A stretch of 64,000 nt of DNA from an uncultured Pelagibacteraceae bacterium (GTDB taxonomy: Bacteria > Pseudomonadota > Alphaproteobacteria > Pelagibacterales > Pelagibacteraceae): contig CAJQTN010000010.1 of the NCBI GenBank assembly GCA_905620505.1, positions 1 to 64,000 of the forward strand, given 5' to 3'. Under the pieces are notes generated by a model, which made no database searches, was not told the origin of the DNA, and saw nothing but the letters and a program-made list of their open reading frames with translations. Position numbers and translations under genes: made by a program. Every line of letters starts with the position of its first letter. The first letter of the stretch is position 1. This document shows positions 38,390 to 46,441 of the stretch, in pieces.

Positions 38390-39861
38390 TACAATAGCTC
38401 ATCTAATACTTTAGCTGAAGATAATACGCCTGGCATTCCTGCACCAGGATGGGTTCCGGCACCTACAAAGTAAAGATTATCAAAAATTTCAGATTTGTTA
38501 TGGAACCTGAAGTAAGCAGATTGAGTAAATTTTGGCTGGATAGAAAAACCAGACCCATGAAGCGTGGATAATTCTTTCTCAAAATAATCAGGTGTTAAGT
38601 AAAAGTCACTTACTACACTTTCTTTTATTCCAGGTAAAACAGTTTGATCCATTTTAGTAAGCACCAACTCTTTGAGTCTCTCACCTTCCACCGACCAATT
38701 AATTCCAGATAGGTTGTTAGGCACAGGCACCAAAACATAAAAAGCATCATGATCTTTAGGTGCCATACTGGGGTCATTAGCGGAAGGTCTGTGTAGGTAG
38801 TAACTTATATCGTCAGATAATATTTTTTGATCAAAAATTTTATTTAAATGATCTTCATAAGACCTCCCAAAGTAGATGGTGTGGTGGGCAACTTCTTTAA
38901 ATTGTTTTTTTGATCCAAAATAATAAACAAAAAGACCCATTGAATAATTCATTCGCTTAACTTTTTGATTAAATAAAAATCCATACTTTTTTTTGGATTT
39001 AATTAAATTTTTATAAACATTTGGAGGATCAGAATTACAAATTACATAATTTCCGTATATATTTTTTTTATTGTTAATCTGTACACCTTCAATCCTATTA
39101 TTAGAGTTTAGCATTTCAGTTACTTCTGCATTCTTAATAATTTCAACACCTTCTTCTTTCATTAATTGTTCTAAGGCATTGACAACACTACCTGTCCCAC
39201 CGATAGAATAATGGATGCCCCATTTTTTTTCTAAATATAAAATCAGTGTATAGATCGAAGTTGTGGTAAATGGATTTCCTCCAACCAAGAGAGGATGCAT
39301 GCTAAAAACTCTTTTTAATTTCTCGTTAGAGATATAGCTTGAGACAAGCTTATATACAGACTGATAACTTTTAAGTTTTAATAATGCGGGAATCTGCTTA
39401 AGCATGAATTTAATATTATTAAAAGGTTTTGTAGAAAGCTCTGTAAAACCCTTATCAAAAATTTTTTGAGTAAAACTAACCAATTTTTTATATCCAGAAA
39501 CATCATCCACTGAAAATTTTTGTATTTCTTTTTCCATACTCTTTTCATTTCCTGAATAATCAAAAAAAGTCTTATCCTCAAAAACAAATCTATACCAAAG
39601 ATCTAGGGGAATTATTTTTACATAGTCTGAAATTTTTTTATCAAACAAAGAAAATAATTCTTCAAATAAGTAAGGCGCAGTTATAACTGTAGGCCCTCCA
39701 TCGTAGGTGAATCCATCTTTCTTGAATACTCTAGCCCGACCACCTAAATCAGGGTGCTTTTCTAGCAATGTTACTTGATAGCCTTTTGCACGCATACGTA
39801 GTGCAGCAGCAATTCCTCCGAAGCCAGACCCTATTACAATAATCTTTTTATCTTTATTCAT
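38389..39861 (-). CDS. crtI: Phytoene desaturase
   Basis: A FAD enzyme that desaturates phytoene to lycopene. The 490-residue protein has an N-terminal Rossmann motif (IIVIGSGFGGIAAALRMRA) with LLEKHPDLGGRARV, FTYDGGPTVITAPYLFEELF, and the C-terminal FVGAGTHPGAGMPGVLSSAK. It is first in crtI-crtB-crtY-blh-ispH-thrB-rnhA and diverges from proteorhodopsin. Confidence 0.97.
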   Translation of the reverse strand: MNKDKKIIVIGSGFGGIAAALRMRAKGYQVTLLEKHPDLGGRARVFKKDGFTYDGGPTVITAPYLFEELFSLFDKKISDYVKIIPLDLWYRFVFEDKTFFDYSGNEKSMEKEIQKFSVDDVSGYKKLVSFTQKIFDKGFTELSTKPFNNIKFMLKQIPALLKLKSYQSVYKLVSSYISNEKLKRVFSMHPLLVGGNPFTTTSIYTLILYLEKKWGIHYSIGGTGSVVNALEQLMKEEGVEIIKNAEVTEMLNSNNRIEGVQINNKKNIYGNYVICNSDPPNVYKNLIKSKKKYGFLFNQKVKRMNYSMGLFVYYFGSKKQFKEVAHHTIYFGRSYEDHLNKIFDQKILSDDISYYLHRPSANDPSMAPKDHDAFYVLVPVPNNLSGINWSVEGERLKELVLTKMDQTVLPGIKESVVSDFYLTPDYFEKELSTLHGSGFSIQPKFTQSAYFRFHNKSEIFDNLYFVGAGTHPGAGMPGVLSSAKVLDELL

Positions 39862-39878
39862 TTAAAGCTATGCTAGTA

Positions 39879-39905
39879 CATATAAAGTTTAATTAAGTAT
39901 GACAA
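39879..39905 (-). promoter_or_regulatory. Candidate crt operon promoter
   Basis: On the minus strand TTGTCA (39905-39900) is followed after 15 nt by TATATG (39884-39879), ending 18 nt before the crtI ATG. Both boxes are near consensus but the spacer is short and the leader would be only about 10 nt. Confidence 0.3.
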
Positions 39906-40122
39906 AAAAACCAAAGTTCAGTTGTTTTATAAATTTTTTCCCTAGATAAGTATGTTTTGTTTATCTATTTTTAAAATACACTGATTCCATTTTTGTAGTA
40001 TTTTTCTTTCTTTTTGAATAATTTTCCTCAGTAAACTCATAAAAGCGCTAAAAATATAGGTTATTAACAGTAGAATAAGCTTCTAAGTTATCATTTTTTT
40101 TAATAGGTTCCCAGTCAACCTG

Positions 40123-40159
40123 TTTAAGAAATTTTCTTAAATGAGTTTAATATTAAACT
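40123..40159. repeat. Two adjacent perfect palindromes upstream of proteorhodopsin
   Basis: The first palindrome (40123-40141) has 9-bp arms TTTAAGAAA/TTTCTTAAA around one T. The second (40144-40159) is AGTTTAATATTAAACT, 16 bp and self-complementary. They are 2 nt apart, and both carry TTTAA and TTAAA half-sites. The second ends 30 bp before the proteorhodopsin ATG. They could be a double operator or two RNA hairpins in the leader. Confidence 0.6.
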
Positions 40160-40177
40160 AAGTAAAAAACTAACAAC

Positions 40178-40184
40178 GAGGGAG
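40178..40184 (+). promoter_or_regulatory. Strong Shine-Dalgarno of proteorhodopsin
   Basis: GAGGGAG lies 5 nt before ATG 40190. Few genes in this window have so clear a ribosome binding site, consistent with high expression, and it fixes the start codon. Confidence 0.8.
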
Positions 40185-40189
40185 TTTTT

Positions 40190-40963
40190 ATGAGTAAATT
40201 AATTAAAATCGCACTAGCGGCAGTAGCCATTATTGGTATTACTAGCTCAGCTAATGCAGAGACAGCTATTTTAGCTACCAATGATTTCGTAGGAATATCA
40301 TTTTGGCTAGTTTCAATGGGCTGTTTAGCAGCTACAGCATTCTTCTTTTTAGAAAGAAGTTCTGTTGCACCCCAGTGGAGAGTTTCAATAACTGTTGCGG
40401 GAATAGTAACTGGTATCGCGTTCATACATTACTTGTACATGAGAGATATATGGATCGGAACCGGTGAGTCACCAACAGTATACAGATATATTGACTGGTT
40501 AATTACAGTGCCTTTACTAATGCTTGAGTTCTATTTTGTATTAGCTGCTGTTAAAAAAGTACCAACTTCAGTATTCTGGAAGCTTTTAATAGGTTCTTTA
40601 GTAATGCTAATTGGTGGTTACGCCGGAGAAGCTGGCTACGTATCAGCAATGGTTGGTTTCATAGTAGGTATGGCAGGTTGGATATACATTCTATTTGAAA
40701 TATTCTCAGGTGAAGCTGGCACAATAGCTTCTAAGAGTGGCAACAAATCTTTAATCACTGCTTTCAGTGCTATGAGAATAATTGTTACTGTTGGATGGGC
40801 TGTTTACCCACTAGGTTATATGTTTGGTTATTTAACTTCTGGTGGAGTGAATGTTGACTCACTTAACATTCTTTACAATGCTGCAGACTTTTTAAACAAG
40901 ATCGCTTTCGGTCTTATTATTTGGGCATGCGCAATGCAAAATACTAGTTCAAGATCTAAGTAG
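40190..40963 (+). CDS. Proteorhodopsin, green-tuned proton pump
   Basis: A retinal-binding seven-helix light-driven proton pump. The 257 residues begin with a signal sequence cleaved near 23. By alignment to the canonical protein, His80 (H75), acceptor Asp102 in YRYIDW (D97), donor Glu113 (E108) and retinal Lys237 in FLNKIAFG (K231) are all present. The tuning site is Leu110 (canonical 105), predicting green absorption. It is monocistronic, with a strong hairpin terminator after it. It lies between the divergent crt/blh operon and the convergent F0 operon. Confidence 0.98.
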   Translation: MSKLIKIALAAVAIIGITSSANAETAILATNDFVGISFWLVSMGCLAATAFFFLERSSVAPQWRVSITVAGIVTGIAFIHYLYMRDIWIGTGESPTVYRYIDWLITVPLLMLEFYFVLAAVKKVPTSVFWKLLIGSLVMLIGGYAGEAGYVSAMVGFIVGMAGWIYILFEIFSGEAGTIASKSGNKSLITAFSAMRIIVTVGWAVYPLGYMFGYLTSGGVNVDSLNILYNAADFLNKIAFGLIIWACAMQNTSSRSK

Positions 40964-40976
40964 AAAAAAGTATTTA

Positions 40977-41012
40977 AAATAGGGCGAGTTTAATTACTCG
41001 CCCTATTTTTTT
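40977..41012. terminator. Bidirectional terminator between proteorhodopsin and atpF
   Basis: ATAGGGCGAGT (40979-40989) pairs perfectly with ACTCGCCCTAT (40996-41006) around TTAATT, and the T stretch runs on to 41012. The minus reading also has a short T run. It serves both the proteorhodopsin transcript and the end of the F0 operon. Confidence 0.92.
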
Positions 41013-41031
41013 GCTTCTTATAATTATTTAT

Positions 41032-41529
41032 TTAAGTAGATTTTCTTTTTAAAGCTAATTTAGTTTCTTCTATACTTGAAACAAATATTTTATTTAACTT
41101 ATTTTTATCTAAAGAATTTTTTAATAATATTTCTACCGCCTGAATAGAAATTTTAACTGAGGCATTTTTTATATCTTTTAAGGCCTGAGACTTCATTTGT
41201 TTGACTCTATCTTCAGTATTTTTTTTTCTATTTTCCATCTGGATGTGAAATTCTTCATTGGTTTTTAAAGTATTTTTGTCCGCATCATCAGCAGCTTTAT
41301 CAACCATATGTTTAACTTCAGCTTTTGCGTTGCTGATTTTTTTTTCATATTCGCTTAATATATTTTTAGATTCTTCCTTGAGTAATTCAGCGTTGTCAAC
41401 TTCAGTTTTAATTGCATTAATACTATCGTTTAAAATAGTAATTATTTTTTGAGGTATTTTAAAATAAACTAAAACTCCTAAGAAAATAAAAAATGAGACA
41501 GAGACCCAAAAAGTAGCATCAATTATCAT
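41032..41529 (-). CDS. atpF: ATP synthase F0 subunit b
   Basis: The 165-residue peripheral-stalk subunit has one N-terminal membrane helix (about 5-25) and a long charged coiled coil. It is the last of atpI-atpB-atpE-b'-b and overlaps b' by 4 bp. Presence of two distinct b-type subunits in tandem is usual in Alphaproteobacteria. F1 genes are not in the window. Confidence 0.93.
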   Translation of the reverse strand: MIIDATFWVSVSFFIFLGVLVYFKIPQKIITILNDSINAIKTEVDNAELLKEESKNILSEYEKKISNAKAEVKHMVDKAADDADKNTLKTNEEFHIQMENRKKNTEDRVKQMKSQALKDIKNASVKISIQAVEILLKNSLDKNKLNKIFVSSIEETKLALKRKST

Positions 41530-42101
41530 AAATATTTACCCAAGTTGTTTTTGGTTGTTTCAAGTATAGCTGCTTTAACACTACTTTGATTCATAGGTTC
41601 GCCTGATATTTGTTCAATTACCTTTGAAGCCATTTCCTCAGATATAATTGAAATATCTTTTAGAGAATCTTGCTTTAAATTTACTATTTCTTCTTCTGCA
41701 TTTGCAATTTCAATTTCTATTTCTTTTTCAAATTCTCTTTTCTTATTTTGTATTTCTAAATTTAGTTTATTTTTACTTTCAAAAATAATTTTTTGAACTT
41801 CTTTCTTGGCATTCTCTATAGATAATTCATATTCTCTAAGTTTTTGTTCTGCTAAATTTTTTAATTTTTGAGCTTCATCTAAATCATCTTTGATTTTATT
41901 TTCTCTACTATCAATATTGTCTTTAATTTTTGGAATAAATAAATTTGATAAAGTTAAATATAGCGTGGTAAAAATTAAAATCAGCCAAAATGTTTGTGAT
42001 GCCCAATACGTCGGATCTAGCTGAGGCATTCCAGCCTCAGCTGCCAACAAGTTAATCTCACTTGTTGTATAAATTCCGATGATTAAAAGAAATAATCTCA
42101 T
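41526..42101 (-). CDS. atpG: ATP synthase F0 subunit b'
   Basis: The 191-residue second stalk subunit has an N-terminal hydrophobic signal-like segment (about 1-20), a membrane helix near 33-53 and then a coiled coil. Alphaproteobacterial b' often has this extra N-terminus (AEAGMPQLDPTYWASQTFWL precedes the helix). It lies 19 nt after atpE. Gene symbols vary (atpG, atpX or atpF2). Confidence 0.9.
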   Translation of the reverse strand: MRLFLLIIGIYTTSEINLLAAEAGMPQLDPTYWASQTFWLILIFTTLYLTLSNLFIPKIKDNIDSRENKIKDDLDEAQKLKNLAEQKLREYELSIENAKKEVQKIIFESKNKLNLEIQNKKREFEKEIEIEIANAEEEIVNLKQDSLKDISIISEEMASKVIEQISGEPMNQSSVKAAILETTKNNLGKYL

Positions 42102-42120
42102 TAGGGTTTAAGACTATTAC

Positions 42121-42348
42121 TTAAAACGCAAATAAAATAATTAACGCTATAACCAATCCAAACAGACCAGTTGCCTCAGCTAACGCAAATCCTAAAAGCA
42201 AATTAGGAAATTGTTTTTGAGCTGCTGACGGATTTCTCATAGCTCCTGATAAATAATTACCAAAAATTATTCCAATTCCAACTCCTGCTCCTGCTAGTGC
42301 GATTGCAGCGAGACCCGCTCCAATCATTTTTGCTGCTTCTAACTCCAT
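42121..42348 (-). CDS. atpE: ATP synthase F0 subunit c
   Basis: The 75-residue proteolipid forms the rotor ring. It has two helices with the Gly-rich GAGLAAIALAGAGVGIGIIF (near 11-30), the polar loop RNPSAAQKQ, and the proton-carrying Glu in LAEATGLFGLV. The ion-binding Glu lacks the extra polar residues typical of Na+ rings, so protons are expected. Confidence 0.98.
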   Translation of the reverse strand: MELEAAKMIGAGLAAIALAGAGVGIGIIFGNYLSGAMRNPSAAQKQFPNLLLGFALAEATGLFGLVIALIILFAF

Positions 42349-42366
42349 TGTTCCTCCTTTTTTTTG

Positions 42367-43101
42367 TTAATGGTGTAAATTTAATGCATCGTTTAAATAG
42401 ATGCAGGTTAAGATTGCAAAAACATATGCTTGTAAAAAAGCAACTAATATTTCCAATCCTGTTAGTGCTACTGAAAAACCAAGTGGTAACCAACCCCCTA
42501 GCATTCCTAAACTAATAACAAATCCTCCAAAAACTTTTAACATTGTATGTCCAGCCATCATATTTGCAAATAAACGAACGGAAAGACTAACAGGTCTACT
42601 TAAATAAGAAATTATTTCTATTACCGTGATGAGTGGTAGTAAAATGAGCGGAACACCGCTTGGAACAAAAAGTTTTAAATATCCAAAACCATGTTTTAAG
42701 AAACCGATAATAGTTACAGCAATAAAAATAAAAATTGCCATTAACAAAGTAACTATAATATGGCTTGTTACAGTAAAAGAGTAAGGCAGCATGCCAAGCA
42801 TATTACAAAAAAGAACAAACATAAATAAACTAAAAATAAAAGGGAAATAAGGTTTAGCTTTAGATCCAGCAGTATCGCTTATCATTTTGGCGATAAAATT
42901 ATAAAACATTTCTGCAATTAACTGAAACTTATCCGGGATAAGTTTTTTTTCTTTAGTACCTAAAAAAAGTATAGCACAAATTGCAGCCGCGCTAAAAAAC
43001 ATAAATAAACTTGCATTTGTAAAAGACAGGTCAATGCCTGCTAGTTTTATTTCAGGACCAATTCGATGTACTTCAAATTGATGCATTGGATTTGTTGCCA
43101 T
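42367..43101 (-). CDS. atpB: ATP synthase F0 subunit a
   Basis: The proton half-channel subunit. From ATG 43101 (MATNPMHQFEVHRIGPEI) it is 244 residues; an upstream in-frame start at 43146 adds 15 poor residues overlapping atpI. The essential Arg is in SLSVRLFANMMAGH, and the C-terminal FLQAYVFAILTCIYLNDAL is conserved. It lies 18 nt before atpE. Confidence 0.97.
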   Translation of the reverse strand: MATNPMHQFEVHRIGPEIKLAGIDLSFTNASLFMFFSAAAICAILFLGTKEKKLIPDKFQLIAEMFYNFIAKMISDTAGSKAKPYFPFIFSLFMFVLFCNMLGMLPYSFTVTSHIIVTLLMAIFIFIAVTIIGFLKHGFGYLKLFVPSGVPLILLPLITVIEIISYLSRPVSLSVRLFANMMAGHTMLKVFGGFVISLGMLGGWLPLGFSVALTGLEILVAFLQAYVFAILTCIYLNDALNLHH

Positions 43102-43117
43102 ATAAAATTTCCTAAAA

Positions 43118-43405
43118 TTAGTCTTTTTTTTGCATTTTTTTTGCAACCTTGATAACGTTTAAAATTCCAGCTGCAGAACCCAAAAAAAAAAATAAAATTA
43201 TTAACCAAGGCTTAGTATCAAACCAAGTATCTAAAATAAACCCAATTATTGTCCCAACTAACACAGCGGAAACAAGTTCTGTGCCCAACTTGAAAGCGCC
43301 GCCTATAAATGAGCTATTTTCATTGTTATTTGTGATTATTGAATTATTTTTAAGCTTATCTTTTGCAATTTTAAGGCGAGTTTTGAAATTTTTTTGATCT
43401 GTCAT
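43118..43405 (-). CDS. atpI: ATP synthase assembly protein AtpI/AtpZ-like
   Basis: A 95-residue protein with a polar N-terminus and two membrane helices, including GGAFKLGTELVSAVLVGTII and WFDTKPWLIILFFFLGSAAG. It matches the AtpI/Q family at its normal position ahead of atpB. It starts 7 nt after smc, so the F0 genes are probably read through from the smc transcript. Confidence 0.88.
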   Translation of the reverse strand: MTDQKNFKTRLKIAKDKLKNNSIITNNNENSSFIGGAFKLGTELVSAVLVGTIIGFILDTWFDTKPWLIILFFFLGSAAGILNVIKVAKKMQKKD

Positions 43406-43412
43406 CTCACAA

Positions 43413-45857
43413 TTAAGCTACTAACTCTTCAGCCTTTTCAAGATCAACAGCAACAAGTTGGCTGACACCCTTTTCTGGCATGGTCACGCCATATAATCTA
43501 TGCATTCTTGACATAGTTAAAGCATGGTGAGAAATGATGATAAATTTAGTTTGAGTTATTTTTACCAGTTCATCTAGCAACGCGCAAAATTTTGTTACGT
43601 TTGCGTCGTCTAAAGGTGCATCAACTTCATCTAAAACACATATAGGAGATGGGTTTACTAAAAATACCGCAAAGATTAAAGATAAAGCCGTTAACGCTTG
43701 TTCTCCACCCGATAAAAGCGTTATCGATTGAAGTCTTTTTCCTGGAGGAGAGACTAACATTTCTAAACCAGCTTCTAATGGGTCGTCTGAATCAACTAAT
43801 TCTAATTTAGCACTGCCGCCATTGAATAATTTTGTATAAACCTCGTTAAATTTTCTGTTAACTTTAGCGTATGCATCTAGGAGTTTTTCACGTCCTTTTT
43901 GATTAAGTTCATCAATAGATGCCTTAAGTTTTACTATTGCTGAATAAAGATCGGCTCTATCATCTTCCATTTTTTTTATTTCATCTTGATATTTTTTAGT
44001 TTCTTCGTCAGCTCTTAAATTAACCGAACCTAAAGCCTCTCGTTGTTTTTTAATTTTTCCTAAAGTTATTTCTTGTTTTTCTAAACTAGGATAACTTTCT
44101 GGAGTTAAAGCATTTAAATTTGAAATTGATAAAAGATCATTCTCATTATTTAATTTAAGATCATTTTTAATAGAATAAATTAAATCTTTTTTTCTTTTTT
44201 CTATACCCTCAAGCGTTGCTTCACTTCTTGCTTTATTTTCTCGAAAGATACTAAATTTCTCTTGAATCTCTTTTAAATTTTGATTAATAAAATTATATTT
44301 AATCTCAGCTTTATTCAGTTCTTCGTTTAATTCCTCACTTCTTTTTTTGGTATTTTCTATATTTTGAATATTTTGTCCTTTAGTTATTGCAATTTTTTCA
44401 GGATTTTTTTGATTTTCATTGATTTCAGATTTAACTCTATTTTTCCTTTCATTTAGTTCCTTGATCATTTTATCAGAGTTAGATTTTAAATTTTTCCAAT
44501 TTTCTAGTTCTATATCTATGTTTTTAATTCTCTCTCTTCTTTTAATAGAGTCACTTTTAATCGATTCATTCTTTCCATAAGTTGAAGCATATTGTTCTTG
44601 TGATGAAGTAATTTGATTTACTATTTTTTTTAATTTTTCAAAAATATCTCTTGTTAGTTTTTTTTCAGAGTCAATATAACTTTCAATTTCACTGATCACT
44701 TTATCTAGTTGGCCTTGAAGTTCTTGCAAACTTGCTTTTGATAGATTTAAATCTTTTTGAGATTTTACTTCAGTTTCAGATAATTCTTTTTCAGTTTTTA
44801 ATAATTCATTCTTTTCTTCAAGTATTCTTTTTTCATTTAAAGAAGCATCCAAAGATATACTTTTTTCTCTGTCCAGATCAGAATCTAAAGTCTCCAATGA
44901 TTTTTGAAGTTTGACCTGCAAGTTTTTAATTCTTGATTCTTCTTCATCTAAATTAGACATTTCAAGGTTGAGCTTTTGAAGACTGGCTAGAGTTTCCATT
45001 TTTCTATCTCTTAAAGGAGCTAATCTTTTGTTTTCCTCTTCGAGCAATTGATTATTGTGACTTAAATCTATCTTTACAGCACTTAACTCATCATCTTGTT
45101 CGCTTAATTTCTCAGCTACAGTTGATTTCTCTTTTTCTATTGAAGATATCTTTAAGTAATAAAGACCTGCTTCTATACTTTTAATTTCTCTTGAAATTTC
45201 CTTATATCTTGTAGCTTCTTCGGCTTGCTTCCTTAGATTGTCTAATTGTTTTTCTTGTTGTTTTTTTAATTCATCTGCTCGTTTTAGATTATTTTCAGCT
45301 GCTTCTAGTCTTGATTCAGCTTCTTCTCTTCTTGCGTGGATACCTGAAATTCCAGCAGCTTCTTCTAATATAGCTCTTCGCTCAGCTGGCTTTGAAGTAA
45401 CAAGTGAACCAATTCTTCCCTGGCTAATTAAAGAAGGGGAATGTGCTCCTGTAGACAGGTCTGCAAAAAAAGTTTGTGCATCTCTTGCTCTTACTTCTTT
45501 TTGATTAATAAAATATTTTGATCCCTTCTCTCTTTCAATCCTTCTTGTTACTGTAATTTCATCCAATTCATTATATTGCATAGGTCCGTCTTTATCTGGG
45601 TTTTGAATCTTTATTGAAACTTCTGAAATATTTTTTGCGGGTCTATTTGACGTTCCAGCAGAAATAACATCTTCCATTCCGGAGCCTCTCATGCTTTTTG
45701 CAGATGTTTCACCCATGCACCACCGTAAAGATTCCACAATATTAGATTTACCGCAACCGTTAGGACCGACTATTCCAGTCAAGCCTTCCTCTATGTAAAA
45801 ATCAGCTTTATCAAAAAAAGATTTAAACCCAGATATTTCTAGTTTTTTAAATTTCAT
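43413..45857 (-). CDS. smc: SMC-family chromosome segregation ATPase, short and apparently hinge-less
   Basis: Head motifs are complete: FKSF at 11-14, Walker A GPNGCGKSN (31-39), the Q-loop region SLISQGRIG (142-150), signature LLSGGEQALTALS (714-726) and Walker B ICVLDEVDAPLDD (739-751), with a C-terminal H-loop IISHHAL. But the protein is 814 residues against about 1150-1190 for bacterial SMC. Residues 165-605 read as charged, Leu/Lys/Glu-rich coiled coil throughout, with no Gly-rich globular hinge and no CXXC zinc hook. It lies between a DsbA-like gene (1-bp overlap) and atpI. Confidence 0.9.
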   Translation of the reverse strand: MKFKKLEISGFKSFFDKADFYIEEGLTGIVGPNGCGKSNIVESLRWCMGETSAKSMRGSGMEDVISAGTSNRPAKNISEVSIKIQNPDKDGPMQYNELDEITVTRRIEREKGSKYFINQKEVRARDAQTFFADLSTGAHSPSLISQGRIGSLVTSKPAERRAILEEAAGISGIHARREEAESRLEAAENNLKRADELKKQQEKQLDNLRKQAEEATRYKEISREIKSIEAGLYYLKISSIEKEKSTVAEKLSEQDDELSAVKIDLSHNNQLLEEENKRLAPLRDRKMETLASLQKLNLEMSNLDEEESRIKNLQVKLQKSLETLDSDLDREKSISLDASLNEKRILEEKNELLKTEKELSETEVKSQKDLNLSKASLQELQGQLDKVISEIESYIDSEKKLTRDIFEKLKKIVNQITSSQEQYASTYGKNESIKSDSIKRRERIKNIDIELENWKNLKSNSDKMIKELNERKNRVKSEINENQKNPEKIAITKGQNIQNIENTKKRSEELNEELNKAEIKYNFINQNLKEIQEKFSIFRENKARSEATLEGIEKRKKDLIYSIKNDLKLNNENDLLSISNLNALTPESYPSLEKQEITLGKIKKQREALGSVNLRADEETKKYQDEIKKMEDDRADLYSAIVKLKASIDELNQKGREKLLDAYAKVNRKFNEVYTKLFNGGSAKLELVDSDDPLEAGLEMLVSPPGKRLQSITLLSGGEQALTALSLIFAVFLVNPSPICVLDEVDAPLDDANVTKFCALLDELVKITQTKFIIISHHALTMSRMHRLYGVTMPEKGVSQLVAVDLEKAEELVA

Positions 45858-46441
45858 TATAAAAGTTTATCAATTACTTTTTTAAAAGATTTATAGTCAC
45901 GTGTCCCTTTATATTTTTTTTCATTTATATAGATGGTAGGTGTTGAACTTACTTTGTAATTTTTTGTGGCTTCAATCCTTTCGTTAAGAATTTTTTTCTC
46001 TAGTTTCTTATCTGCCAGACATTTGTTCATCTCGTCTTCTGTCAAGGTAAATTCTTTACCAATAGCTTTAATCGAATTATTAATCATATTTATGTCAGAT
46101 CCTGTCGACCATTTATTTTGCTTTTTGTACATTTCAGTTAATAGTTTAAAATCTATTTGAGAATTTGTATTACATTGTAAAATCTTTTCTGCATTTAAAG
46201 CCGCAAGGTTAAGAGGAAAACTATGGTGTTCGAATTTTACTTTTCCAACACTGATATATTCTTTTTCTAATTCTTCATATATTTTCATATGAAAGTCAGC
46301 ACAATGAGGACACGTTAGTGAAGAAAATACCTTCACAACTACCATACTATTAGAATTATTTTTACTTTGTGATGATTGTTCACAATTCATCGATAGAAAA
46401 AAAAGAGATATTAAAAAAAAATTTTTAATTATTTTTGTCAT
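45857..46441 (-). CDS. DsbA-like thiol-disulfide lipoprotein
   Basis: A 194-residue periplasmic oxidoreductase with a lipobox-like LSMNC (Cys20), the active site CPHC (44-47), and the cis-Pro region SSTPTIYINEKKYKGTR near the C-terminus. Likely anchored to a membrane by its lipidated Cys. It overlaps the DUF721 gene by 17 bp and smc by 1 bp. It may act as DsbA-type oxidant or isomerase. Confidence 0.88.
   Translation of the reverse strand: MTKIIKNFFLISLFFLSMNCEQSSQSKNNSNSMVVVKVFSSLTCPHCADFHMKIYEELEKEYISVGKVKFEHHSFPLNLAALNAEKILQCNTNSQIDFKLLTEMYKKQNKWSTGSDINMINNSIKAIGKEFTLTEDEMNKCLADKKLEKKILNERIEATKNYKVSSTPTIYINEKKYKGTRDYKSFKKVIDKLL

Larger units (their letters stand above)
39862..40189. other. 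Intergenic control region between crtI and proteorhodopsin
   Basis: This 328-bp gap is the longest clean intergenic stretch in the window. It holds no convincing ORF or RNA gene. It must carry the divergent promoters for the carotenoid/retinal operon and for proteorhodopsin, and contains two perfect palindromes (40123-40141 and 40144-40159) near the proteorhodopsin end. Confidence 0.7.
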
